Origin: Pseudomonas sp. UBA4194
Lineage (GTDB): Bacteria > Pseudomonadota > Gammaproteobacteria > Pseudomonadales > Pseudomonadaceae
Direction of reading: 5' to 3'
Length of the DNA stretch: 23,472 nucleotides
Assembly: GCF_002379585.1 (NCBI RefSeq)
Contig: NZ_DFUE01000048.1
Coordinates: 60,005 to 83,476 of the forward strand
Part shown: positions 14,036 to 21,094 of the stretch, piece after piece
Layout of the letters: the number at the start of each line of letters is the position of its first letter
Numbering within the stretch: the first letter of the stretch is position 1
Translations under genes and position numbers: made by a program
Notes under the pieces: generated by a model
What the model saw: only the letters and a program-made list of their open reading frames with translations
The model's database searches: none
Told to the model about the DNA's origin: nothing

Positions 14036-14968
14036 CTAGCGCTTGTGCGTGAGCGCGCGGCGTTCGAACTCCACGATGCGCTGACGGTAGTGCTCGATGG
14101 TCTGAGCGGTCAACACGCTGCGCTGGTCATCCTTGAGCTCACCGTCCAACTCGTGAGCCAGCTTGCGGGCTGCGGCGACCATCACGTCGAAGGCCTGCTT
14201 GGGATGACGCGGACCGGGCAAGCCCAGGAAGAAGCTCACCGCACGGGTGCTGAAGTGGTCTATATCGTCCAGATCGAACACACCGGGCTTCACTGCATTG
14301 GCCATGGAGAACAGCACTTCACCATTGCCCGCCATGCTTTCATGGCGATGGAAAATGTCCATCTCGCCAAAGCGCAAGCCGCTTTCCAGGATGTTCTGAA
14401 GCAGCGCCGGGCCCTTGAACCCGCTGTCGCTGCGCGAAATCACGCTGATCACCAGGACTTCCTCGACCGGCGCCAGGTCCTTGGTTTCGGCAGTGCTCAC
14501 ACCGCTGCTGGAGAACCCTTTGCCATCGTCCGGAAAATCGTCGTCCCGAGCACGCGCGGCCTTGAAGCTGGGCAGCGGCTTGCTCGGCTGCGCCTTGGGC
14601 TCGCGCGGCGGTTTGCTGATGCGCGCTTCCTGATGTTCCTTGATGTCGTCCGCTTCGACCGCCAGGTTCAGGTCGCCCTGATGCGGCTGGGGCTCACGCT
14701 TGCGCTTACTGCTGCCCTCGCGGGGCTCGGCGCTCATGGGCGGCAGGTCGGGCTCGTCCAGGTGGGGCTCTTTCTGATCGTCCAGTACACGGGGCGGGCC
14801 CAGCACTTCAGCGCCGCCGTCGTCGTCTGGCAGATTGGAAATATTGCGGTCAAGACGAAACTTCAGCTTGCCCTTGCCACCGCGCATGCGGCGCCAGCCA
14901 TCGAAGAGAATACCGGCAATGACAATGATGCCGATGAGGATCAGCCACTCGCGCAGACCGATTTCCAT
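14036..14968 (-). CDS. zipA: Cell division protein ZipA
   Basis: A 310-residue inner-membrane protein that anchors the FtsZ ring. The N-terminus is one membrane helix (LREWLILIGIIVIAGILFDGW, about residues 5-25), followed by a basic stretch, then a charged proline-rich linker (about 45-165). The C-terminal FtsZ-binding domain begins near VEEVLVISVISRS and ends with QRIVEFERRAL. Topology and length fit ZipA. The ATG at 14968 follows CAGGATTAC, with AGGA at the right distance. It is the gene after smc, separated by 262 bases that include an inverted REP pair and a weak terminator-like hairpin. It may therefore have its own promoter; I did not find a clear one. Confidence 0.96.
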   Translation of the reverse strand: MEIGLREWLILIGIIVIAGILFDGWRRMRGGKGKLKFRLDRNISNLPDDDGGAEVLGPPRVLDDQKEPHLDEPDLPPMSAEPREGSSKRKREPQPHQGDLNLAVEADDIKEHQEARISKPPREPKAQPSKPLPSFKAARARDDDFPDDGKGFSSSGVSTAETKDLAPVEEVLVISVISRSDSGFKGPALLQNILESGLRFGEMDIFHRHESMAGNGEVLFSMANAVKPGVFDLDDIDHFSTRAVSFFLGLPGPRHPKQAFDVMVAAARKLAHELDGELKDDQRSVLTAQTIEHYRQRIVEFERRALTHKR

Positions 14969-15003
14969 GTAATCCTGTGCCTCTAATAAAAATGCTGAAA
15001 AAT

Positions 15004-15023
15004 AAAGGGCTTGAACCCTCTTT
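15004..15023 (-). terminator. Weak terminator-like hairpin upstream of zipA
   Basis: On the - strand AGGG, TTCAAG, CCCT form a short stem, extended by AAA/TTT pairs with a bulge, followed by TTATTTTT. It lies 36 bases before the zipA start and may end some smc transcripts. The stem is short, so confidence is limited. Confidence 0.4.
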
Positions 15024-15143
15024 AAGACGTGGCGCCAACTCTATGTTCTGACAGGCGTTTTCTCCACGCGTAGCAATATGTACATTAAGCTAGCACGACC
15101 CAAGACAACTTTACACCGTCTGTCGCTTGGAACCCCCTTTTCC

Positions 15144-15229
15144 GTAGCAGCGGCGTAAGCCGCGTCCAAGACTACGTGGTGTATCAGGTTCGGCGCGGCA
15201 GGGTCGGACGCGGCTTACGCCGCTGCTAC
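15144..15229. repeat. Inverted REP-like pair (family D)
   Basis: GTAGCAGCGGCGTAAGCCGC at 15144 continues to GTCC at 15167, and its exact 24-base inverse occupies 15206-15229. The arms are 38 bases apart. The right arm ends one base short of the smc stop codon (15231-15233), so this structure caps the smc coding sequence. Confidence 0.92.
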
Positions 15230-15230
15230 A

Positions 15231-18200
15231 TTAAGCGTCTACCATGGCCATGGCTTCTTCCACATCCACTGCCACCAGTCGCGAACAGCCGGGCTCATGC
15301 ATGGTCACCCCCATCAATTGATCGGCCATTTCCATGGCAATCTTGTTGTGGGTGATGTAGATGAACTGCACCGTCTGCGACATCTCCTTGACCAACCGCG
15401 CATAGCGCCCGACGTTGGCGTCGTCCAGCGGCGCGTCCACTTCGTCGAGCATGCAGAACGGTGCCGGATTCAGTTTGAAGATGGCGAAAACCAGGGCCAG
15501 AGCGGTCAAGGCTTTCTCTCCACCGGAGAGCAAATGAATGGTGCTGTTCTTCTTGCCAGGCGGGCGCGCCATGATTGTTACCCCAGTATCGAGTAAATCT
15601 TCGCCCGTCAGTTCCAGATAAGCACTGCCACCACCAAAAACTTTTGGAAAAAGTGCCTGCAAACCGGCGTTTATTTGATCGAAGGTGTCTTTGAAACGGT
15701 TGCGGGTCTCCTTGTCGATCTTGCGAATGACGTTTTCCAGGGTATCCAGGGCTTCCACCAGATCGGCGTCCTGAGCATCCAGATAGCGTTTGCGCTCGGA
15801 CTGCTGCTGGTACTCGTCGATGGCCGCCAGGTTGATCGCACCCAGGCGTTGGATCCGGGCGTCGATGCGCTGCAGTTCCTCTTCGGCTTCTTTCTCGTTG
15901 GCCAAGGCGTCGAGGGTGGCCAGCACGCCGTGCAGGTCGTAGCCATCTTCGTGAAGTTGGTCTTGCAGGGTCTTGCGACGCACGCTCAGGCCTTGCCACT
16001 CCAGACGATGCTGCTCCAGCTGCCCACGCAGCAACTGCGCCTGCTGCTCGGCCTGGGTCCGGCGCTTCTCGGCGTCGCGCAGTTCGCGGTCGGCGTCTTC
16101 CATGGCATTGCGCGCCTGGCGCATTTCTTCGTCCACGGCCATGCGCCGTTCCAGCAACTCTTCGAGCTTGAGCCGCAGCTCTTCCAGAGGTGCTTCGCCC
16201 TCCTCCAGACCCAAGGTCAGCTGCTCGCGTTTTTCATTCAGGCGCTCGGCTTGCAGTTCCAGGCGTTCGAGGGCCTGGCGCGTGGAGCCGTGCTGAGCCC
16301 GCAGCGAGCCCAAGCGCACCGCCAGCTGATGGGCCTGGTCCTTGTGCTGACGGGCGTCCTGACGCACCCGGTCGAGGCGTTCGCGCAGGCTGTCACGCTG
16401 AGCCATGAGCAACTCGCGCTGTTCGGTGTCCAGGGCCATGGCGTCCAGAGCGTCCTGCAGTTGCAGACGTGATTCGCCGACCTGTTCGTGTTCCAGCGCC
16501 CGCTGCTCGCCCAGCTCGGCCAGCTCCTCGTCGAGCCGACGGCGACGCAGGGTCAGCTGTTCGACCTTCGCCTTGCCAGCGGACAGCTGGGCCTTCACCT
16601 CACCCTGGCGACGGTTTTCGTCCTGGATGCGGCGGCGCAATTGCTCGCGCTGCTCTTCATCGAGACGTTGCCGTTCGCGCAATACCAGCAGCTGTTCTTC
16701 CAGGGCCGCGAGAGCGGCTTCGCGCGCTTGCAGTTGGGCCTGCAGTTCCACCAATTCCTGACCGCGCGCCAGCACCCCACTCTGGGCATCGCTGGCACGA
16801 TTGACCCGCAGAAAATGCCGGCCCACCCAGTAGCCATCCTGGCTGACCAGGCTTTCATCCGGCGCCAGTTGGGTACGTTGGGCCAAGGCCGTATCCAGGT
16901 CGGCCACAGGACGCACCTTGGCCAGCCAGGGGCTGAGATCAACGCTGCTTTCGACCTTGTCCAGCAGGCTTCCCGTGGCCATTGCCGTGTCGGGCCCCAG
17001 GCTGAGCAACCGCAGATCGCCCTGCTCGAAGCCAGCCAGGTCCAGCCCACTGAGTTCGTCTACCAGCACCGCTTGCAGGTCGGCGCCCAGCACGGTTTCC
17101 ACCGCAAGCTCCCAACCGGCTTGCACCTTGAGGCCCTCCGCCAGTCGCGGACGCTGGTCCAGGCCTTGGGCACGCAGCCACTGGGCGGTGCCGGTGCCGG
17201 GGTCCAGAGCCGCCTGCTGCAACGCTTCCAGGGAAGCCAGTCGACCGTTGAGTCGTTGCAGTTCACCCTGGGCCTGTTGCTGCGCCTGAGTGGCCTCTTG
17301 CAGTTGCTGGCGCACCTGCTCGAGACCCTCGACGTGCTGCTCTTCTTCTGCCGCCCACTCTTCAAGGACCAGCTCGCTGGTGGCCAGCTGTTCGGCCAGG
17401 TCCAGGATGGCGGCATCTTCCGGATCGGCAGCGAGCAATTCGCGCTCTTCGCCCAGGCGGCGCTGGCGTTCGGCCAGTCGCTCCATGGACAGCTCCAGTT
17501 GGGCGATGCGCGCCTGTTGCACCTCAGCCAGACGTCGCGGTTCGGCGGAATGGGTGTTGAACTGGTCCCACTGCTCCTGCCAGCCATGCATGGTGGCTTC
17601 GGCCTCTTCCAGAGACGCCGCGGATTCCTCGGCGGCGGCGCTGGTCATCTCCTGTTCGGGCTCGAGCATTTCCAGCTCTTCGCCCAGGGTCGCCAGCAAG
17701 GTGCGGTCGTGGCCGAGGTGCGATTCGGTTTCCAAACGTGCTCGCTCGGCTTCCCGGTAGTCGTCCTGCAACTGGCGCAGACGCTGCTGGCCGTGCTGGA
17801 TGTTCTGCTCCACGCGACCTATGTCGCCGCCCACCGAATAGAAGCGCCCCTGCACCAGATTGAAGCGCTCGGACAGATCGTGGTGACCATCGCGCAAACG
17901 TTCGATGCTGGCGTCGGCATTGCGCTGTTCGGCCACGAGGGCCTCGAAGGCCACTTCCTGATCGCCGATCACTGCTTCGCGCTGGCCCACCTGCTCATTC
18001 AGGGCTTGCCAGCGCAGGGCCGACAGCTGCGCCTTGAGTTGACGTTCCTCGGCCTTGTACTGCTGATACTTCTCGGCCGCCTGGGCCTGGCGATGCAGGC
18101 GTTCGAGCTGGCGCTCCAGCTCTTCGCGCAGGTCGGTCAGGCGCGCCAGGTTTTCATGGGTACGGCGAATGCGGTTCTCGGTTTCCCGACGGCGTTCCTT

Positions 18201-18719
18201 GTATTTGGAAATGCCCGCCGCTTCCTCGATGAAGTTGCGCAGGTCCTCGGGCTTGGCTTCGATCAGCTTGGAGATCATGCCCTGTTCGATGATCGAGTAG
18301 CTGCGCGGGCCCAGCCCGGTGCCGAGGAAGATGTCGGTAATGTCGCGGCGGCGGCATTTGCTGCCGTTGAGGTAGTAGGTGTTCTGGCTGTCGCGGGTGA
18401 CCTTGCGACGAATGGAGATTTCCGCGTAGGCCGCGTATTCGCCCACCAAGGTGCTGTCGGCGTTGTCGAACACCAGCTCGATGCTGGCCTGGCTGACCGG
18501 CTTGCGGCTGGTAGAGCCGTTGAAGATGACGTCGGTCATCGATTCGCCGCGCAGGTTCTTTGCCGAACTTTCGCCCATCACCCAACGCACCGCGTCGATG
18601 ATATTGGATTTGCCACAACCGTTAGGGCCCACCACCGCTGCCATGTTGCTGGGGAAGTTGACCGTGGTGGGGTCGACGAACGACTTGAACCCGGCCAGCC
18701 GGATGCATTTCAGGCGCAT
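15231..18719 (-). CDS. smc: Chromosome partition protein Smc
   Basis: A 1162-residue structural maintenance of chromosomes ATPase, the size expected in Pseudomonas. It forms a V-shaped dimer that compacts and segregates the chromosome together with the ScpA and ScpB subunits, which are not in this window. Visible in order: Walker A GPNGCGKSNIIDAVRW (about 31-46), a long coiled coil, the hinge (about 500-660, beginning near LDPGTGTAQWLRAQGL), the second coiled coil, the ABC signature LLSGGEKALTALAL, and Walker B FCMLDEVDAPLDDANVGR. I chose the ATG at 18719, giving the canonical MRLKCIRLAGFKSFVD; an extension to 18770 overlaps the upstream gene. Only two bases separate it from the gntR stop, so the two are probably translationally coupled. 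Confidence 0.98.
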   Translation of the reverse strand: MRLKCIRLAGFKSFVDPTTVNFPSNMAAVVGPNGCGKSNIIDAVRWVMGESSAKNLRGESMTDVIFNGSTSRKPVSQASIELVFDNADSTLVGEYAAYAEISIRRKVTRDSQNTYYLNGSKCRRRDITDIFLGTGLGPRSYSIIEQGMISKLIEAKPEDLRNFIEEAAGISKYKERRRETENRIRRTHENLARLTDLREELERQLERLHRQAQAAEKYQQYKAEERQLKAQLSALRWQALNEQVGQREAVIGDQEVAFEALVAEQRNADASIERLRDGHHDLSERFNLVQGRFYSVGGDIGRVEQNIQHGQQRLRQLQDDYREAERARLETESHLGHDRTLLATLGEELEMLEPEQEMTSAAAEESAASLEEAEATMHGWQEQWDQFNTHSAEPRRLAEVQQARIAQLELSMERLAERQRRLGEERELLAADPEDAAILDLAEQLATSELVLEEWAAEEEQHVEGLEQVRQQLQEATQAQQQAQGELQRLNGRLASLEALQQAALDPGTGTAQWLRAQGLDQRPRLAEGLKVQAGWELAVETVLGADLQAVLVDELSGLDLAGFEQGDLRLLSLGPDTAMATGSLLDKVESSVDLSPWLAKVRPVADLDTALAQRTQLAPDESLVSQDGYWVGRHFLRVNRASDAQSGVLARGQELVELQAQLQAREAALAALEEQLLVLRERQRLDEEQREQLRRRIQDENRRQGEVKAQLSAGKAKVEQLTLRRRRLDEELAELGEQRALEHEQVGESRLQLQDALDAMALDTEQRELLMAQRDSLRERLDRVRQDARQHKDQAHQLAVRLGSLRAQHGSTRQALERLELQAERLNEKREQLTLGLEEGEAPLEELRLKLEELLERRMAVDEEMRQARNAMEDADRELRDAEKRRTQAEQQAQLLRGQLEQHRLEWQGLSVRRKTLQDQLHEDGYDLHGVLATLDALANEKEAEEELQRIDARIQRLGAINLAAIDEYQQQSERKRYLDAQDADLVEALDTLENVIRKIDKETRNRFKDTFDQINAGLQALFPKVFGGGSAYLELTGEDLLDTGVTIMARPPGKKNSTIHLLSGGEKALTALALVFAIFKLNPAPFCMLDEVDAPLDDANVGRYARLVKEMSQTVQFIYITHNKIAMEMADQLMGVTMHEPGCSRLVAVDVEEAMAMVDA

Positions 18720-18721
18720 GC

Positions 18722-19381
18722 TTAACGCGCCGCCAGCGCGGACAGCACCAGCGCACAGCTGCGCTGGCAATACTCGCCGAGCACGTCGCGAATGCGGGGC
18801 AGATCCCGTGCGGTGACCGCTGCCAGCAGGCGCTCGAACAGGTCCAGGTATTCACCCATCGACGCCTTGCGCTGCTCAAGAGCCAGATAGTAGGTGCGGT
18901 TCATGGCCGGTTGCAGGTTCTCGATGGTTTCTTGCAGGTAGGGATTGTTGGCGAACGGATAGGCCGCACGCATCACATTGAAGCTGTCGTCGACGAAGGC
19001 ATTGATGTCCTGATGCTCGAAGCTGGCCTGCAGGCGCCGCTGGATGGCCAGGAAAGGCGCCAGGTCGCTCTCGCTCTGCCAGCGCTGGGCCACGGCGTTG
19101 CCGAGCAGGATGTACATCTCGCTCATGAGCGTGCAGAGGCTGCGCACCTTGTGCTCGCTGAGTTCGCTGACCTGTGCACCCCGGCGCGGCAGAATATCGA
19201 CCAGGTGCCGGCGCTCGAGGATCAGCAGCGCTTCGCGAACCGAGCCACGGCTGACATTCAGCGCCTGGGTGACCTTCTGTTCCTGGATGCGCTCGGTCGG
19301 TTGCAGTTCGCCACTGATGATGCGGTCCGCCAGGTATTGGGCAATTTGCTCGGCGAGGCTGTCCGGCGCCTTGAACGTCAT
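18722..19381 (-). CDS. GntR family transcriptional regulator (FCD subfamily)
   Basis: A 219-residue repressor-type regulator. The N-terminal winged helix-turn-helix is clear: LAEQIAQYLADRIISGEL, then LNVSRGSVREALLILERRHLV and RRGAQVSEL. The remaining 145 residues are helical and fit the FCD ligand-binding domain. The ATG at 19381 is preceded by AAGGA at a good distance and gives the typical length; an upstream extension to 19618 would contain repeat sequence. A -10-like TACACT lies at 19421-19426 on the - strand. The gene is divergent from xdhA, so it most likely controls xanthine dehydrogenase, perhaps also itself; the effector might be a purine. It ends two bases before smc. Confidence 0.93.
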   Translation of the reverse strand: MTFKAPDSLAEQIAQYLADRIISGELQPTERIQEQKVTQALNVSRGSVREALLILERRHLVDILPRRGAQVSELSEHKVRSLCTLMSEMYILLGNAVAQRWQSESDLAPFLAIQRRLQASFEHQDINAFVDDSFNVMRAAYPFANNPYLQETIENLQPAMNRTYYLALEQRKASMGEYLDLFERLLAAVTARDLPRIRDVLGEYCQRSCALVLSALAAR

Positions 19382-19486
19382 GGTTTTCCTTCGACACTCT
19401 GTGAACGGTACAAGCGGCGCAGTGTAGCGCAATTGGGGGGTGGGTTGTGGGGGTTGGCATGGTTGTCGCACGGAGCTTTCGTGCTT

Positions 19487-19532
19487 GCTCTCCCCTAGGG
19501 AAAGGGCTGGCGTGAGGGGACCATCCCCCACG
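19487..19532 (-). repeat. Repeat family C copy
   Basis: A fourth member of the TCACCCC/CTCTCCC element, in the inverted orientation (GCTCTCCCCTAGGG, then GTGAGGGGACCATCCCC). It lies between the gntR and xdhA upstream regions, about 15 bases from the first predicted operator. Confidence 0.8.
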
Positions 19533-19546
19533 AACCCCAATTTTCC

Positions 19547-19560
19547 TGACCGAAAAGTCA
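19547..19560 (+). promoter_or_regulatory. Candidate regulator site, upstream TGAC-N6-GTCA
   Basis: TGACCGAAAAGTCA is a palindrome of TGAC and GTCA with a six-base spacer. It starts 23 bases before the second copy, about two helical turns, so two bound dimers could sit on the same face. It lies just upstream of the -35 box. Confidence 0.5.
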
Positions 19561-19568
19561 ACAAATGA

Positions 19569-19597
19569 TTGACCGCCAGGTCAGACCCGCATAGATT
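19569..19597 (+). promoter_or_regulatory. Predicted sigma-70 promoter of xdhA with overlapping operators
   Basis: TTGACC (19569-19574, five of six consensus bases) and TAGATT (19592-19597) are separated by 17 bases; transcription should start near 19604. The second TGAC-N6-GTCA copy (19570-19583) covers the -35, and GGTCAGACC (19579-19587), which fits the GGT-N3-ACC pattern known for several FCD-type GntR regulators, fills the spacer. Binding there would block RNA polymerase. Confidence 0.7.
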
Positions 19598-19639
19598 CAG
19601 CAAAAAGCGTAATAACAATATGCGTCGTGAGGCCTTCCC

Positions 19640-21094
19640 GTGATCCAGTTTCTTTTGAATCAGCAGTTACGCACAGAGCATGCGCTAGACCCGAACCTGA
19701 CGGTGCTCGAGTACCTGCGCGAGCACCTGAGCAAACCCGGCACCAAAGAGGGCTGCGCCAGCGGCGACTGTGGCGCCTGTACCGTGGTGGTGGGTGAACT
19801 GCACGGCGAGGAGGGTCAGGAGCGTATCCGCTACCGCAGCCTCAATTCCTGCCTCACGTTCGTCTCCTCCCTGCATGGCAAGCAGCTGATCAGCGTCGAA
19901 GACCTCAAGCACCAGGGCCGACTGCACAGCGTGCAGCAGGCCATGGTCGACTGCCACGGTTCGCAGTGCGGCTTCTGTACCCCCGGCTTCGTCATGTCGC
20001 TGTTCGCCCTGCAGAAGAACAGCGACGCACCCGACCTGCATCAGGCCCAGGAGGCCTTGGCTGGCAACCTGTGTCGCTGCACCGGTTACCGGCCGATTCT
20101 GGCGGCCGCCGAACAGTCCTGCTGCGCCACCCGCCAGCCCGACCAGTTCGACAGCCTGGAGCCGCAGACCATCGCCCGCCTGAAAGCCATTGCGCCCACC
20201 GCCATCGGCGAGCTCAACAGTGGCGAGAAACGCTGCCTGGTGCCGCTCACCGTGGCCGATCTGGCCGACCTTTACAGTGCTCACCCCGAAGCCCGGCTGC
20301 TGGCCGGCGGCACCGACCTGGCCCTGGAAGTGACCCAGTTCCATCGTACCCTGCCGGTGATGATCTATGTCGGCAACGTGGCCGAGATGAAACGCATCGA
20401 AACTTTCGACGACCGTCTGGAAATCGGTGCCGCCACCTCGTTGACCGATTGCTACGCTGCGCTGGCAGCGGAATATCCCGACTTTGGCGCCCTGCTGCAC
20501 CGCTTCGCCTCGTTGCAGATCCGCAATCAGGGCACCCTGGGCGGCAATATCGGCAACGCCTCGCCCATCGGCGACTCGCCACCGTTGCTCATCGCTCTGG
20601 GCGCCAAAATCGTGCTGCGCAAAGGCCAGACCACCCGCACCCTGCTGCTGCAGGACTATTTCATCGACTACCGCATCACTGCCCGGGAAGAGAGCGAGTT
20701 CATCGAGAAGATCATCGTGCCTCGGGCCGACCCCGCTCGAAGCTTCCGCGCCTACAAGGTGTCCAAGCGACTGGACGACGACATTTCTGCCGTGTGCGCC
20801 GCCTTCGACCTGCACATCGACAACGGTGTGATCAAGGATGCCCGCGCGGCCTTCGGTGGCATGGCCGCCATTCCCAAGCGCGCCAAGGCCTGCGAAGCGG
20901 CACTGGTGGGCCAGCCCTGGAACCACGCCACGCTGGAAGCCGCCTGTGCGGCCATGGCCGATGACTTCACGCCGCTGTCGGACTTCCGCGCCAGCAAGGA
21001 ATACCGCCTGCTGAGCGCGCAGAACCTGCTGCGCAAGTACTTCATCGAACTGCAAACGCCGCACATCGAGACTCGGGTGACTGCTTATGTCTAA
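19640..21094 (+). CDS. xdhA: Xanthine dehydrogenase small subunit (2Fe-2S and FAD)
   Basis: A 484-residue subunit that carries electrons from the molybdenum centre to NAD+. Two [2Fe-2S] clusters are complete: C39, C44, C47 and C71 (EGCASGDCGAC and LNSC), then C110, C113, C145 and C147 (CGFC and CRC). The FAD domain follows from about residue 190 (ARLLAGGTDLALEV; TLGGNIGNASPIGD). Translation begins at GTG 19640 with TGAGG seven bases upstream; the nearest upstream ATG (19620) hits a stop after seven codons. It overlaps xdhB by eight bases. The enzyme converts hypoxanthine to xanthine and uric acid in purine catabolism. Reading is divergent from gntR. Confidence 0.97.
   Translation: MIQFLLNQQLRTEHALDPNLTVLEYLREHLSKPGTKEGCASGDCGACTVVVGELHGEEGQERIRYRSLNSCLTFVSSLHGKQLISVEDLKHQGRLHSVQQAMVDCHGSQCGFCTPGFVMSLFALQKNSDAPDLHQAQEALAGNLCRCTGYRPILAAAEQSCCATRQPDQFDSLEPQTIARLKAIAPTAIGELNSGEKRCLVPLTVADLADLYSAHPEARLLAGGTDLALEVTQFHRTLPVMIYVGNVAEMKRIETFDDRLEIGAATSLTDCYAALAAEYPDFGALLHRFASLQIRNQGTLGGNIGNASPIGDSPPLLIALGAKIVLRKGQTTRTLLLQDYFIDYRITAREESEFIEKIIVPRADPARSFRAYKVSKRLDDDISAVCAAFDLHIDNGVIKDARAAFGGMAAIPKRAKACEAALVGQPWNHATLEAACAAMADDFTPLSDFRASKEYRLLSAQNLLRKYFIELQTPHIETRVTAYV

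Noticed and set aside
13593..14039. A 148-codon frame reading through the REP array with an IAGRTRSHRG-like repeat peptide
   Set aside because: It consists only of REP DNA. The repeat unit is not a constant multiple of three, and there is no ribosome site or conserved end.
16488..18725. A 745-codon open frame on the + strand opposite smc
   Set aside because: It is antisense to a full-length Smc with every motif intact. Its glutamine- and leucine-rich translation is what the complement of GC-rich coiled-coil codons gives.
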